A stretch of DNA of 64,000 nucleotides from Lycium barbarum (lineage: Eukaryota; Streptophyta; Magnoliopsida; Solanales; Solanaceae): assembly GCF_019175385.1 (NCBI RefSeq), contig NC_083338.1:66806884-66870883 (forward strand), written 5' to 3'. The notes under the pieces were generated by a model. It was not told the origin of the DNA. It did not search any database and saw nothing but the letters and a program-made list of their open reading frames with translations. Positions 11,492 to 24,093 of the stretch are shown one piece after another. Each line of letters begins with the position of its first letter. The stretch's first letter is position 1. Made by a program: the position numbers and the translations under genes.

Positions 11492-12228
11492 TTCAAAATT
11501 TTTTTTTGAAATTCAAATGTGAGCAGCCGATCAGGAGCTGGAGTAGTCGAAGAGAAATTTAATGTATACGGAATGGTTGGGGGACCATAAGAGGTTACAT
11601 AGAATGCGACAGGCTAGACTAGAAAAGAGACAGAAAGTGCAGTGCAGTTTTGGAAATTAGATAGGCTTGAATAGCGTCTGAAGGTATTTTGTGGGTCAGT
11701 TGATACTAATTATATGTGCATATGTATATGAACATGTATGATATCTCATATGTCAGGATATCAACGGAAGATGAAAGGAAAACTTATGATAAGGAATTTT
11801 GCTATGTTGTACACGGAGTCGAAAAGAAGAACCGTTGGCTTATAAGGAGCCCCTTAAAGGGGGGGGGGGGGGAGGAGGCCATATTAGGCTTACGAGGAAT
11901 AATGATGAACGAAATGGGCACCCCCATATGAAGTCAAAGAAAAGTATGCCTGTATCGAGAAATACAAAAAGGGACTAAAGAAGAGTTGTAGTAAGAATCT
12001 AAGAGTGTGACTTTTGTTAAGATACGGTCACGAAACAGTAACATAAAAGAGATGACCTGAGAAGGACAAGGAAAATATGTCGGCCCAGCGGAATAGAAAA
12101 CTCATGGCACAGAATAAGGACCCATATAAGGATGGAGAGACTCGATTATATGAAATGGGCATGGAGAAACGGGCAACTATAAAAGAAACCCCCTCCCGAA
12201 GTGCTACGAGTCCCCAAAAGGCCAGTTG
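11492..12228 (+). other. Non-coding 3' internal region of B-C
   Basis: There is no coding similarity. It contains the internal G-run at 11856-11878. Parts are alignable with 43740-44640 of element E, including the stretch around 11942-12005 against 44530-44605. Confidence 0.6.
11856..11878 (+). other. Internal polypurine tract, cPPT candidate
   Basis: AAAG followed by a G14-type run and AGGAGG, preceded by CCCCTT, about 395 bp upstream of the 3' polypurine tract. The same tract in the same relative place is found at 16174-16192 and, in element E, at 43850-43872. A second plus-strand priming site is inferred. Confidence 0.4.
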
Positions 12229-12270
12229 AACATTCGAGGACGAATGTTCGAAAGGGGGGGGGGGGGAGGA
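12229..12270 (+). other. Inverted repeat plus 3' polypurine tract of B-C
   Basis: AACATTCG-AGGA-CGAATGTT (12229-12248) is a perfect 8-bp stem with a 4-nt loop. It is followed by AAAGGGG...GGAGGA (12251-12270), abutting the 3' LTR at 12271. The purine run is the expected plus-strand primer. The inverted repeat is kept at 16578-16597 and 34958-34977. Confidence 0.85.
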
Positions 12271-15200
12271 TGTTATAGCCCGTATATTGTACGTTTGGAA
12301 ATTCTAAAGTCGTCGTGGAAAGTTAAGGGCGAAGCCATTTTCAAAAGTTATATTAATGCACAAGTTGTCATGAATATTATTTGTGACTATTATTAGTATG
12401 GAAATATGGTAAGAGGCTAAGGGCAAGAAGAGAAATTCGCAAAACGGCTTATGGAAATATTGCGAAAAGAATAGGGGCAAAACGGGAATTTCACCAAGAG
12501 GTTCATGAGAATTTAAAAAGGGCCATATTGGCCATGTGACAAAAAATATATATATGAAATGAAAAAGAAAAAGAATTAAAAAAGGATGACAAATTAGTCT
12601 TCTTTTTATGGAATTTCAAGAAAATTCTAGAGAGGGGCATGTGCCCCTCACATGCCACTAAAACTATATGTATATATAGGACTAAAGTCTTGAAAAAGAA
12701 GACAAAAATCTATCACTTGCATTCTAGACAATTCAAGAAAGAAATAAGAGAGCAAGAAGGCCATGGTTTCGGCCATGACCATGGAAATCCAAATCTTCAA
12801 TTTTAATTCGAAAAATCATTTTCTTCATGTATTCCTACTAATTCAAGGTCCCTCTACAACGTGGTGTAATTGTTTCAGAAGATAGGCCATCCGTTTCATT
12901 GTTTTCCGCACTTTGGTTGAGTAAAGAAGTTGGGAGGAAAAGGTAAGAATTCATGTTCTTTTGTATGTTATAGGAGGCTTGTGTATGTTGTTGTATATAG
13001 GAATGGATGAAATTCATGAAAGCATGGAAATTGGATGTTGGCCGTGCATGCATGTGGTATGTAGGAATAATGGTGTAATTATTTTGTTTGGTGTTTTAGT
13101 TGTTGTAAGTTCTATGTTGACAATGAAAGTGGATGAAACTCATTTGGTTATAGGTGTTGGAGTCTTGGCCGTGTGGTATGTGTGTTGTGTAGGAAAAATG
13201 AATAAATTTCTATGTAGCAATTTGATTGTTGTTGATATGTATTCTATGATGGGAATGGGAACTTGGTGGTTTAAATTGATGTTGGAATGATTATGGACTG
13301 ATTTGGAAGGTAATGAGATTATAGTGTCATTTCTTGTATTTGTGCAAATGATGTAGTTAACATGCTAGTTGCTAATGTGGTTTATGAATTTGAAGATGAA
13401 AATGTGTTGTGAAAGTATATGCTAAAAATTTGGAGGTTTCGGATGGATTGTGGTCTTGATGGAAAATTTGTATATAGTGTAGAATGGTATAAAATGCTTT
13501 TGAATGGTGTATGGTTGATCTTGAGTTAGTAATGAATGTATGAGCATTGGAATTAGCTTGAGACATGTAGTGAATGGTATGTTGATGAACTATGTAGAAA
13601 AGAGTTACTAATGTTAGAATGTATTCTGGAATTGATTATTGATGCCATAGCTGGGTTGTTGGTTGGGTTGTTGTTGAATTGGGCCGAGCCATATTCTCGG
13701 GGTTGGTACATTTACAGGGGAGATGCTGCCGAAATTCCGGCAGAATATAAGAGAATGTGTTTGAAAGATTAGGGCAAGTATGTGACAACGAATCTAATGA
13801 ATGGATGAATCCTCTTGAATGTAGATTAACAAGTTGGAGGCACAAGCGTAACTAGTTGGTCGCGGCGCAGGTATGTAAGGCTTACCCTTTCTTTCTTTGG
13901 CATGTCCTAGAGCCAAGTAAGGTATAAAGTGATATGCTGCCTTGGGGTAACTCTGTTCTGTGATGCTGAGTCTGATTATGATTCTAATTCACTTCTTGAC
14001 TTGAGTTTGTGATCCTAGTTCATCCCTTGATATAGGTATTTGATATAAGTATTTTGATATAAGTATTTTGGTACAAGTATTCTGATATACGTATTTTGAT
14101 ATAAGTATTTTGATATAAGTGTCTTGATATAAGCATTTTGATATCAGTCTTCTGATATAAGTGTGTCGATATGAGTATTTTGATATAAGTATTCTGATGT
14201 AAGTATGCTGATATAAGTATTCCGATATAAGTATCCTGATATGAGAATTCCGAAATCAGTATCCTGATAAGAGCATTCTGATATGTTTATTCTGGTTCGA
14301 GAACTTCTGTAAGATTTAATGTCCCTAACTTCCGTATACGATCTCGGATTGCTCTGAAATGTTCGAAGAGGTTTCTGTATCAAGACGTCTATAAATTTCT
14401 GATACGTAAGTATGGTTCCAAAATCTCTATTTGATCTGATTCGTAAGGACATCTGAAGGTGTCTGATATGACTATGATTCTGATTTCCCGAAAAAGGCTT
14501 CTGAAATGCTTATAAAGCGTTCTGTACTTTGAACGCTTGTAACTTTCTCATACTACGTCGGATTGACCTGAAATCTGTTCCGAGTCCCCAGGTATCGGTA
14601 AGTATACTGCTCTGTCGATTCTTGATTCCCATGCATGTGGTTTCTCACTATTCTGCTCGTGCATATGTTATGATTTCCTTCACCGAGTCCCGGGCCGGTA
14701 TGTATCGTGCGGATGGTTCGCCGAGTCCTCTTTTGAGGGCCGGGTTCCGGGGTACTGTGTTATATGTCCGTCCCCTGTTACCGAGGATATATTATGAAGT
14801 ATGATGTGTCCGGGCTCGGGGTGCCGTGTTATTTGTCCGCCCTCGGGTACCGTGGTTATGTTATGATGTGTGACGGAGATCGGAGCAAATTTTCTGAAAT
14901 ATAATGTGTTGTGGCGCCAAAGGTAGGAGTGGCGACCACGTTCCTATGTTATCGTGCATATCCCTTGGCATTTTTCACCGGTTCCTCGGCGTGTTACCTG
15001 TCCCCGAGGTTACCATGTATATGATAGGATGTGACCGGTCCCTCGGCGTGTTATATGTCCCCGGGGTTACCGCGTATGTGATATGATATCCGATTCTGAT
15101 ATGCATAACTTGTGTTGGAGAGTAAGCATTCTGACCTTCCGTATATCCTGTATTCCGTTTTCTATATGACATCCTCTGAGTAATCTGTACGTTCTGAATC

Positions 15201-16077
15201 CCGTCCGATATATGGCATTATCCGAGTATACTGTACGTTTTGTATTCCGTTCGATATATGACATCATCGGAGCAATCGGTACGTTCTGAACTCCGTCCGA
15301 CGTATGACATTATCTGTGCGTTCTGTACGTGCCACACTCCTTCTGATATCTGACAACGGTATGCACGATCTGTGTCTGGAAAGTGAGTATGTCAGCATTC
15401 TATATGCTCTGTATGATTTGTACGATCTGTATGATCTGTATTGGTCTGTACGATCTGTGTCGGCCTGTATGATCTGTATTGGTCTGTATGATCTGTGTCT
15501 GAGAAGTAAGTAATTCGGCAATCTGGATAATATGCTTACCCTTTGTACTATTTGTTTCGATTATGGTTCTGCTTTCTGTATTTCATGCCTTACATACTCA
15601 GTACATATTCCGTACTGACCCCCTGTTCTTCGGGGGCTGCGTTTCATGCCGCGCAGGTACTCCCAGATGAGTTGAAGATATTATAGAAGATGTTCCAGCG
15701 AAGATGGCAAACTCCATTTGCTCCTGGAGTGCTGCCGAGTCAGAGTATGTGTGCTGTGATGTCTGATATATGGTAGAGACTTTGCAGACAGCGTCGTGGG
15801 TATGGTGTGTCAATCTGTAAGCGGCTCCGTCAGCCGACATGTTGGTCTGTGTTGTGTATTGAATTGTGTATGACTACAGATTTGTTCGCTTGGAAGATTC
15901 GAGAAGGAATATTTCTGAAAAGAATATTTCAAAAAAAAAAATATTTTACTGCGTATTTTGCCTGATTTGATTTAAAAAGTTTGACGTAATTTTATTTGCG
16001 GCAAGAGTCTGAGGGTTAGCTCGGCCCTAAGTAAGGGTCGGGTGCCCATCACACCCTAGTAAGGTCGGGGTGTGACA
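12271..16077 (+). repeat. 3' LTR of element B-C (3.8 kb)
   Basis: Same organisation as the 5' LTR: first donor at 12943, micro-exon 13825-13870, donor at 13871, 14-bp array about 14033-14270, acceptor ending at 15656. It ends GTGTGACA before GATAC. Compared with the 5' LTR it has point changes plus small indels, such as about 40 extra bases of a TGTATGATCTG-type repeat near 15420-15490. Confidence 0.92.
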
Positions 16078-16577
16078 GATACGTTATGCATAGAGTTAGA
16101 AAGAGAGACGAGGGATGAATAACAATTCAAGGTGAGAGTACACGAAGATTGTGACGTATCAGAAACCCCTTATAAAGGGGGGGGGGGGAGAATACATTAT
16201 ACTAAGCCTCAAATCCAAGAAGGAAATAGGTCGGAGCTCGAACATATCGGAATATCAATAGAGTACATGGAAAGGAAAAATAGAAATGGATTGACACTAA
16301 TGTACGGTAAGACCGACATAAGAGGAAGGAATGAAAGGCACCTTAAGAAAATACTTACGAGCTGAGTTTACAAGAATAAAGGAGAAAGGGATAAAGAATG
16401 GGCATAATGAAAAGAATGACTAACCATGACATGAAACTAGGACTCATATAAGGATCTAGGAATTTAAAAATGAGGAAAGTAGGATAAAAGGATATGGAAT
16501 GGGCATGGAAAAAAAAAAGGGGGGCAACTATAAAGGGACCCCTCCCGAAGTGTTACGAGACCCTATAAGGTCAGTTG
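16078..16577 (+). other. Internal region of A-D resumed after nested element
   Basis: It starts with the second GATAC copy (16078-16082). There is no coding similarity. It includes the internal G-run AAAG...GGAGAA at 16174-16192, preceded by CCCCTTAT, about 425 bp upstream of the 3' polypurine tract. Confidence 0.7.
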
Positions 16578-16613
16578 AACATTCGAGGACGAATGTTCTA
16601 AAGGGGGGGAGGA
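16578..16613 (+). other. Inverted repeat plus 3' polypurine tract of A-D
   Basis: AACATTCG-AGGA-CGAATGTT at 16578-16597, then AAAGGGGGGGAGGA, ending where the 3' LTR begins at 16614. Confidence 0.85.
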
Positions 16614-19600
16614 TGTTATAGCCCGTATATTGTATGTTTGGAAATTCTAAAGTCGTCGTGGAAAGTTAAGGACAAGACTATTTTCAAAAAGGGTTGTAGT
16701 GTGCAAGATGGTAATATTGAGAAAAGTCGAGGGGCAAAATGGGAATTTCACAAAAGTCTTGAAAGTTCATAAAATTTCCATGTTGGTTGTGTGGCATAAG
16801 TATATTCCCACATTGCTTTGGGGGCTAAAGTGTACCAAGGAAAACATTTGGTCTTCTTTGACCAAATAAAACAATTCAAAAAAAAAAAAAAGGAAAGAAA
16901 AATCAAGAAAATGGAAGAGTTTTCTAGAGAAGGGGCATGTGCCCCTCACATGACTTGGAGGATATATGTATATATATAAGTAAGGAGCCTTTATTTAATT
17001 CTAGAGTTTTCAAGAAAAAGGAAACAAAGAAAGAAGGAGAGCCACAACCATGGCCATTTCGGCCAAGCTCTCTAACTTTTGCCCCTTGAAATTTTGCTCC
17101 TAAAATTATTTTCTTGTGGTAGTCCTACTAATTCAAGGGTCCTCTACAACGTGGTATAATTGTTTCGGAAGATAGGCCATCCGTTTCGTCGTTTCCGCAT
17201 TCTAGTCAAGTGAAGAAGTTGAAGAGGAAAGGTAAGAATTCATGCCCTTTTATGTGTTATGGATGTCTTGTGTATGTTGTGGAGTGTGTAGATGAAGGAA
17301 GTTCATAAAGTTGTGGTGAATTACATGTTGGCCGAATATGTGTGGTGTGTATGGTTAACAGGAAATGATTTTATCTAATGGTTTGATTGTTGTGTTGTGA
17401 ATGCCATAATGGAAAATGAATGAAAAGTATGAAATCATGCATGTTGAAGTTGTAATTGTATAAGTATGGTGTGGCCGTGTGTTGTGTGTAACATGTAGGA
17501 ATAATGAACCAAGTGTATTTAGCATGATTATGTGGTGTTGTAATGTACAGAAAATGAATGAAAACCATGGAATGTGTGTGTTGTGGTATTGGCCGAGAGT
17601 GGGCTGATTTGGAGGCTAATATGATTTTAATGTGGTCTTTTGTGTTGATGAAAATAATGTTGCTAATGTGTAGATTTTTAGTATGGTTTATGAGTTTGGA
17701 GGAAAAGAAATGTGTTATTGATATTTCCTTGGACTTGGAAGGTTTTAGGTCGCCTTATGTTTTGGGTCGGGTTGTTTTGGAAAATTTTGTGGATTGTTGG
17801 AAATGTTATGGAAGCATGTTTGAATGGCTTTGGATGGATTATATATCTTGATTTGAACGTAATTGGAATATCGTCGCATTATGCGAAAGAAAGTTGTTGA
17901 TGTTAAAGTGCGTTTACATTAATGGTCGATGTTGTTAGAATGTTTGTTGTCATTGTTGTTGATATTGTGGCCGGGTCAAATTCCCGGATTGTTGTTGTTG
18001 ATTTGGGGCCGAGCCGTATTCTCGGGGATGGTGTATTTACAGGGGAAATGCTGCCGAAATTTCGGCAGACAAAGTGTTACTTTAAAGAATCAACTTCTAA
18101 AGGCTCTAATCAAGTTTTGGTAAACATGACCAATTTGTAGATTTTGGCGGATTTGGAACGTGAATTTGGAATCGCATAAGAAGCAGAAAAGGTATGTAAG
18201 GCTTTACCCTTCCTTCTATGGCATGTCTTAGATGTAATATGTTGGATATGAGCCTCGGGGATAACTCCACCCTCCGGAATCCGCACCCAAAGTTTCCCCT
18301 TTTTCATTCAGTAGAATTGAATTAAAAATTGTGTAAAATGTTGGAAGAACTTCCTAAACCTCTAGAACTCGCATAAATAGGACCCGACTACCCTAAAACC
18401 CTCACAAGTAACGCCATGACATGTAACATACGTAAATTTGGTACGCCGCCTCATTTGACCCGAGGTGGGCCCATCGTTCCCGGACTTTCCTTATTGTTCC
18501 GCTTGACTTACTTTGAAGCTGAATCCAAAAGAAACCTTGACCCTTATTCCGTTATCAGATGACAAGTACCATACGTATCCCAACGAGAATACTTCTATGA
18601 CGACAATGATAATGATGATGTTAAGAAAGAGAATATGCCTATGATAAGTACGATAAGAATGATTCTATGACTAGGAGTCTTGAGCTAAGAATTTAATGTG
18701 AATGTGAAAGTGTTATACTAGTTCTTGAACCTCAATTCTATTCCTTAGCTATGACACTAGTTTCTAAAAGACTTCAAAGCATATGAATTGGCGGTTATAA
18801 TGTCCATGATTTTATTCTATGCTCTCTCTTAAGGCTATTTTCCGTTGGTAGTCTCGCCTTAAAATACTCGTTCCTTCAAGGTGAGACAAAGTGACCATGA
18901 TTATTCCATAATGTAATCGGAGGTCACCGACCTTACGTCACTCCGATGGACACATGACTTTCTTTGGGCTCTCATGCATGCCAATGGTATGACATATGTA
19001 TATGAATGTGAATATGTATATGTATATGTATATGGGTAAAAGGGGAAGGGCCACTGTTATATCACCACCTGATTCAGTTGGATTTCGTCCCGGACGCGGG
19101 ATATGGGAGAGCCGGATACGGCGTCTGTATATGTGATATATATAATATGTTGGGACACTGTTGGGGAGGGGGGTGGGAGAGCCGATGTACTCGGCGTCTG
19201 TAAATGTAAATAAAGGACACCGTTTTCTGAAACGTGCTGTTTTCTGTACAGGTAAATAAGAAGTACTGTTTTTCTGAAAAAGGGACTAAGCATGCATGGC
19301 ATCTGCCTGAAAGGCATTCATATGTACAGGTTACTTCTGTCCCAAGATAAGCTCCATATGTCTATTATGTTATTATTCATACTGTATATTCTTTTATTAT
19401 GTCACTATTCATGCCTTACATACTCAGTACATTACTCGTACTGACCCCTCTTCTTCGGGGGCTGCGTTCATGCCGCGCAGGTACACCAGATGAGCCACAT
19501 CTAACATAGAAGATGTTCCAGCGGGAGTTGGCAGGCCCAACTTGTTCTGGAGTGCTGCCGAGTCAGAGTATCTGAGCCATGATGTCTGTTTGATGTTAGA

Positions 19601-19856
19601 GGCTTTGCAGACAGAGTCATGAGTATAGAGTGTCATCTTGGTAGACGACTTCACCAGTCAAAATGTTATTACGTTTCATGTCGCGGGCCCCATATGCTAA
19701 TAGTCATTACTTATGAAAAAAAATTGGAGAGCTTACTATGTATTTATTTCTTAATTGATACAAGAGTTTATCTATGTAATAAGAGTCAGCGGGTTCGCTC
19801 GGCTCCAGATATGGGGTCGGGTGCCCATCACACCCTAGTAAAGTCGGGGTGTGACA
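16614..19856 (+). repeat. 3' LTR of element A-D
   Basis: TGTTATAGCCCG...GTGTGACA, 3243 bp. The first ~1.28 kb resembles the B-C LTR: an AGGGGCA/TGCCCCT inverted repeat near 16930, a TATA-rich box near 16958 and a donor at 17232. The last ~1.96 kb matches LTR A almost base for base: palindrome 18051-18068, micro-exon 18141-18191, donor 18192, acceptor ending 19480. It therefore looks like the intact version of an LTR whose partner lost or exchanged its 5' part. Confidence 0.85.
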
Positions 19857-21262
19857 CTAGGGTTTTGGATTGTTGACATGAGATTGTTGTAATCATTTGG
19901 GTGATGGAGAATGATGTTAATTACACCTAATTGAGATTGTCGAATCACCTAGAAGTAATAGAATGGGAATTGGGTGAAGGAAACACCATTAATGAAGGTT
20001 GTGGAGCTTTATGCCCATCAAGTGTTTGATAAAATGCTTAAATGACCAAAACATGAATATTAGTGCTAATATAGAATCCCTTTGACTTGTATTGCTATAG
20101 ATTAAAGTTGAAAGGGTGACGAACGTCGTATTACTCTCAGAAAGCAGAAAGTTAAGGTATGTGAGGATAACTCTCTACGTTTCGGAATGTTAATGATTCT
20201 CCCTATGCCATGTTCGTTTACAATGTTACTAATTGCCTCATAAATATAGTTAAGCTTAGCTCCTTGAATAGTTGCAGAACTTCTATTCTCTAGTTTCATA
20301 ATTCATTCATGACTTTCATTTCAAATGTTCTGAGCTTAGTACATAATCGATATAAACTTGTGTTTGATACCCATGAGTCTCACTCTAGAATACTCAGCAT
20401 GTTTATAAATAGTTAAAGCTTTAGTTCTCATAATCAGTTCATGAATACATGTCTGAGTGAATCATTGCCAGTATGTCAATGCTGTATCTTTCAACATGAT
20501 TCTCAGTTCTTTTATGTTAATTGTTTAATGATGAACGCCTATGTTATTGGGCCTAAAGCCTTAGTTATGTATACGTATACTTGGGCCCGCGGCCGCAGCT
20601 TGTGCACATATATATTGGGCCTAAGGCCGTAGATTATTTACTCAGATAAACAGGTGGTTCCTCATTTAGAACAGGGAGTATTCATATCTTTATTTCCTTA
20701 TTTCAGTTCAGTTATCAGTTATCAGTTCAGTTTCAGTTTCAGTATTTACAGTTCTTTCTTTCAGTTGCCTTACATACCAGTGCAATTCAAATGTGTTGAC
20801 GTCCCTTTTGCCCGGGCTTGCATCTCGTGATGCAGGTAACGATTTACAGGTTGACGATTCTGCTTGCTAGGACTACTTGGAGAGCCACAGTTCCTTCAGG
20901 GCGTTATTATACTTTCAGTCTTTATAGTAGTTCAGTCAGTGAGGTATGTCGGGGGCCTTGTCCCGCTAAATAGTTAGTAGTTTAGTACTTTTTAGAGGCT
21001 TCGTAGACTATAGTCCAGTCAGTCAGATGTTTAGCAGCTTTTGTGTTAGCTTTGTTGGCTACTTATTCAGACTTATTCAATATTTCCGCATTTATGATAT
21101 CCCAGTCAAATTTTAGTAGAACAACATGTGTTAATGTTATTTCCGTATTCAAGTATGTTTTGATATCACATGTTGATTCAGCCAGCCAATTGGCTCGCTC
21201 TGTCACATGCAGTCAGGCACCGAGTGTCGTGTTATGCCCTGGCCATGGTTCGGGGCGTGACA
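19857..21262 (+). repeat. Truncated LTR, 3' part ('Q')
   Basis: Plus-strand LTR sequence ending TTCGGGGCGTGACA at 21262, with its 5' part missing at the junction with 19856. It has an acceptor-like TATAG at 20100, a 56-nt candidate micro-exon 20101-20156, donor GTATGTGAGG at 20157 and acceptor GATGCAG near 20836. Three imperfect copies of a GGGCC-rich repeat (TTGGGCCTAA...GGCC) lie at about 20547-20632. No primer-binding site follows. Confidence 0.7.
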
Positions 21263-21989
21263 AGGTTTTAGGAGTGTTTTTTTACTAATGAAATCGAACT
21301 TAGGATGGATTCTGGTCCTGTCATTTCACCATGGCGATCCTTGCGATCGCCATGGCGGTCCCACCGTGGCGACTAGACCATCTGTCATGGCGGATAATCA
21401 TTAAATGCCAGTTTCTCGCCATGGCGGTCGAGACCCCGCTATGCAGGTCCTGCTATGGCGGCACAATGCCGGCCATGGCGGTCACACCAGAACCAGCAAA
21501 AATCTAATTTTCACAAGTCTTTCCTGAAATATTGACATCAATTCGAGGCCCCATATACACAAACCAGATATGCGCACACACATAAAAATGCGCTGTGAAT
21601 TCACCCGCGGCCTCAGAATTTACAACGGATGCCTAATTTACGAAGTCAACCCCTAAACAGAATAAAACAAGTTCCAATAAAGTACCCAAAACGCAACCAA
21701 ACGACTTGAGAACCGAACCATCCACCCCACCAAGTTATAATCGACCCTCTAGACCTCACAGAATTGACGAAATTTCGAAAAAAATTCGTGTACCCAAAAG
21801 TCAACTATTGGTCAACTATTTCAATTAGGGATTCTTCAATTTTCACTAGACTCACTTAAAGTCTCGAAAATGGATCAACAGGGGTAAAATGGTCAAAACG
21901 CACATAACAGAAGCAAAAAACGTTTAGTGATCCCTTCTTACTCCAGCTGAAGGAGGGGATTCACAAGCATAAGACAATGGTTTTCTAAC
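21263..21989. other. Unassigned repeat DNA with ATGGCGG palindromic word cluster
   Basis: No gene is seen. Bases 21329-21486 hold about eight copies or variants of ATGGCGG, several inside CCATGGCGG-type half-palindromes. Comparable clusters elsewhere sit next to LTR TATA boxes, so this may be LTR debris, perhaps minus-strand (a TGTTATGTGCG-like terminus could be read near 21909), but I could not fix its ends. Confidence 0.4.
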
Positions 21990-22255
21990 AAAGGAGAGAT
22001 GATGGTACCTTGTGGTACCAAGGCAGACTATGTGTTCCAGATGTAGATGGGCTTAGAGAGCGAATTATATAAGAGGCTCACAGTTCAGTGTATTCCATCT
22101 ATCCAGGTTCTACGAAGATGTATCATGACCTCAAGGATATTTATTGGTGGAACGACATGAAAAAGAATATAGTAGATTTTGTGACCAAGTGTCCAAATTG
22201 TCAGCAAATGAAAGCTGAGCACCAGATGACCGGTGAGTTGGCACAGAATACTTCA
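21990..22255 (+). pseudogene. Integrase zinc-finger remnant of a Ty3/gypsy pol
   Basis: Plus-strand frame from 21998. It carries the region between RNase H and integrase (QGRLCVPDVDGLRERI), an in-frame TAA at about 22055, then the HHCC finger with [19 protein letters not shown] and CPNCQQMKAEHQ. It stops at about 22252, where LTR-like sequence begins directly. It covers under 100 residues of a polyprotein of more than 1,400, so it is a deletion remnant. The corresponding region of the element at 31890-43195 is 36200-36420. Confidence 0.85.
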
Positions 22256-23659
22256 GACCATTATTACAAGTTTTAGAGCGATTAAGGTATGTAATACTTC
22301 TATCCCCGTGTGAGAATATTATTTTTCTTCCCCACGCCACGTTCATCCATGAAATTATGAAGTTCCACAAACCTAGGGTTTCTACTCTAATTCATAATGA
22401 CCCTAAGTTACATGTACCATGATATACCATATTCATATTAATAGTTCATTATTGTATTCTTAATATTCCATTTTGGTTATTGGAAATCCGTCTGTAGTCC
22501 ATGAACACCTATTCTTTGCATTTCATGGGTTCCTAAATGCAATATATGAACTAGTATGTTTATTTTCATGAAATTCTATATGTTTTCCATGCTTTCATGC
22601 AAGTTTTGCTAATATACTTATATTCATACTATATCATGCTCACGAATCATGTTTATAAGTCATGTTAGGTAAACCATGGGCTAATAAGCCAGCTATAACC
22701 ATGTTCATGTTCATGTTTTTTGGAGTAGTATAGATGTACCGAGAATGTCTCAGATAGCCTGAAACTACGTATGCCAACGTATGGTAAGGATCGATCTACC
22801 CAGATTAGGATGACACCTTCAGACAATTGAATTTGATCTTTCATGTCATGCTCATACCCTGGAAAGGTATGGGATTGCTCTACTAGTCGGGCCAGGTACA
22901 AGACTCCACGTACGCACGTGGTGATTCCATGTTGTCGGTTATGCTACGGCTCTCCCATAAGATACAAATATACATATGTACGTAATTTTTTTTTACTCAT
23001 ATTATAAATTAGTCATGTCAGATGATGCTCATGTTCATGTGCATCTTACAGTATTAGTTTCAGTTTTAGTTCCATTATTTCACGTGCCATGTTTATTTCA
23101 TTCAGTTGCTTTACATACCAGTACAATTCAATTGTACTGACGTCCCATTTTATTGCTCGGGGGACTGCATTTCATGATGCAGGTATTGATTTACAAGACA
23201 TCAGATCTGCTTATTAGGACATTGCTCGTATCAGGTTATAGCGAGCCCCATCTCATTCGAGGTTTTGTCATTATTTATTTTGGTTTTGTCATTATTTATT
23301 TTTCATGTTCATGTTAGTTATGGAATCAAGGTATGCTGGGGCCTTGTCCTGGTAAACAGTTTAGCAGTCAGGCTCACGTTTAGAGGTTTCATAGACTAAT
23401 TTATCATGTTATGTCAGATACTCAGTTTTGGTTAGCCTTTTTGGCTATACATTCCTGATGTTCCGTACTTATGTTTAAAAACAAGTATTTTTCAGTATTA
23501 TTATGATATTTCATGCTCATTTAAGATCTCATGATTTAATTTACATTCTGCACCAGTACATGCCCCATGTTGATTTAGCAAGTCATGTGGTTCACTCGGT
23601 CACATGCAACAAGACACCGAGTGTCATGTTATGCCTAGGCTATGGTTCGGGGCGTGACA
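22256..23659 (+). repeat. Truncated LTR, 3' part ('P')
   Basis: Plus-strand LTR-like DNA ending TTCGGGGCGTGACA at 23659, the same family as 19857-21262. A donor-like AAG/GTATGTAAT lies at 22287 and an acceptor-like GATGCAG/GTATT near 23182. It is fused at its left end to an integrase remnant, so the 5' LTR part and the rest of pol are deleted. No primer-binding site follows. Confidence 0.7.
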
Positions 23660-24093
23660 AGTTTTGGGTAAGGAAAAAGATATTTAGAAATCCTTAAGTT
23701 AAGAAATGAGAATGGTTGACCAAAGTCAACACCAAGGGTAAATGAGTCTTTTTTGAAGTTTCATTGATTCCATTAGGTCCAAAATGTGATTTATGACTTA
23801 GTTGAGTCATTGGTTTGGTTCTCCAGAGGTTCGGGTGTGATTTAGGTGGTTGGTTGAGAAACTAGCTTTTGAGATGATTTGGAGTTGACCAAGGTCAATA
23901 TCGGGTCAAGACAATCCCATTAGGATATTTGGAGAGTTCGAACAGGCTCGTATGATGATTTTGGACTTGTCCAACAATTCTTGGTTTGATTCCAATGAGT
24001 TTTGGATGGGTTTGGGTTGTATGGTGTTTGCTTTTGGTTTCGATGTCGTTTTGATCATAAAGTGTACCATGTTGAGCAAGCGAGCTTTGATTT
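23660..24093. other. Unassigned DNA between two LTRs
   Basis: No gene and no LTR terminus is recognised. It contains paired GGTTGACCAAAGTCAAC-like words typical of plant repeat DNA. The last five bases before the next LTR are GATTT; the matching right copy is not visible. Confidence 0.4.

Larger units (their letters stand above)
6914..16077 (+). mobile_element. Complete LARD-like LTR retrotransposon 'B-C'
   Basis: A complete plus-strand element of 9.2 kb. Its LTRs are 6914-10707 and 12271-16077, both TGTTATAGCCCG...GTGTGACA. The internal region is only 1.56 kb. The 5-bp duplication GATAC flanks it perfectly (6909-6913 and 16078-16082). The internal region carries the primer-binding site, palindromic-loop hairpin, GATAC/GATAT microsatellite, 5S-like segment, internal G-run and 3' polypurine tract. 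It has no gag or pol. The two LTRs differ by a few tens of bases in 3.8 kb by eye, so the insertion is fairly recent. Mobilisation by proteins of a related coding element such as the one at 31890-43195 is inferred. Confidence 0.92.
3282..19856 (+). mobile_element. LARD-like LTR retrotransposon 'A-D' with nested insertion
   Basis: A plus-strand LTR element. The 5' LTR is 3282-5375, the internal region 5376-6908 continues at 16078-16613, and the 3' LTR is 16614-19856. A second element (6914-16077) splits the internal region with the 5-bp duplication GATAC. Without the insertion the internal part is about 2.1 kb and has no gag or pol homology that I can see. It keeps a primer-binding site, leader hairpin, 5S-like segment and polypurine tract, so it would depend on proteins from another element. 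The two LTRs share only their 3' ~1.96 kb, and the outer flanks (AGTTT and CTAGG) do not match. The pair may therefore be a recombinant rather than one clean insertion. Confidence 0.75.
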
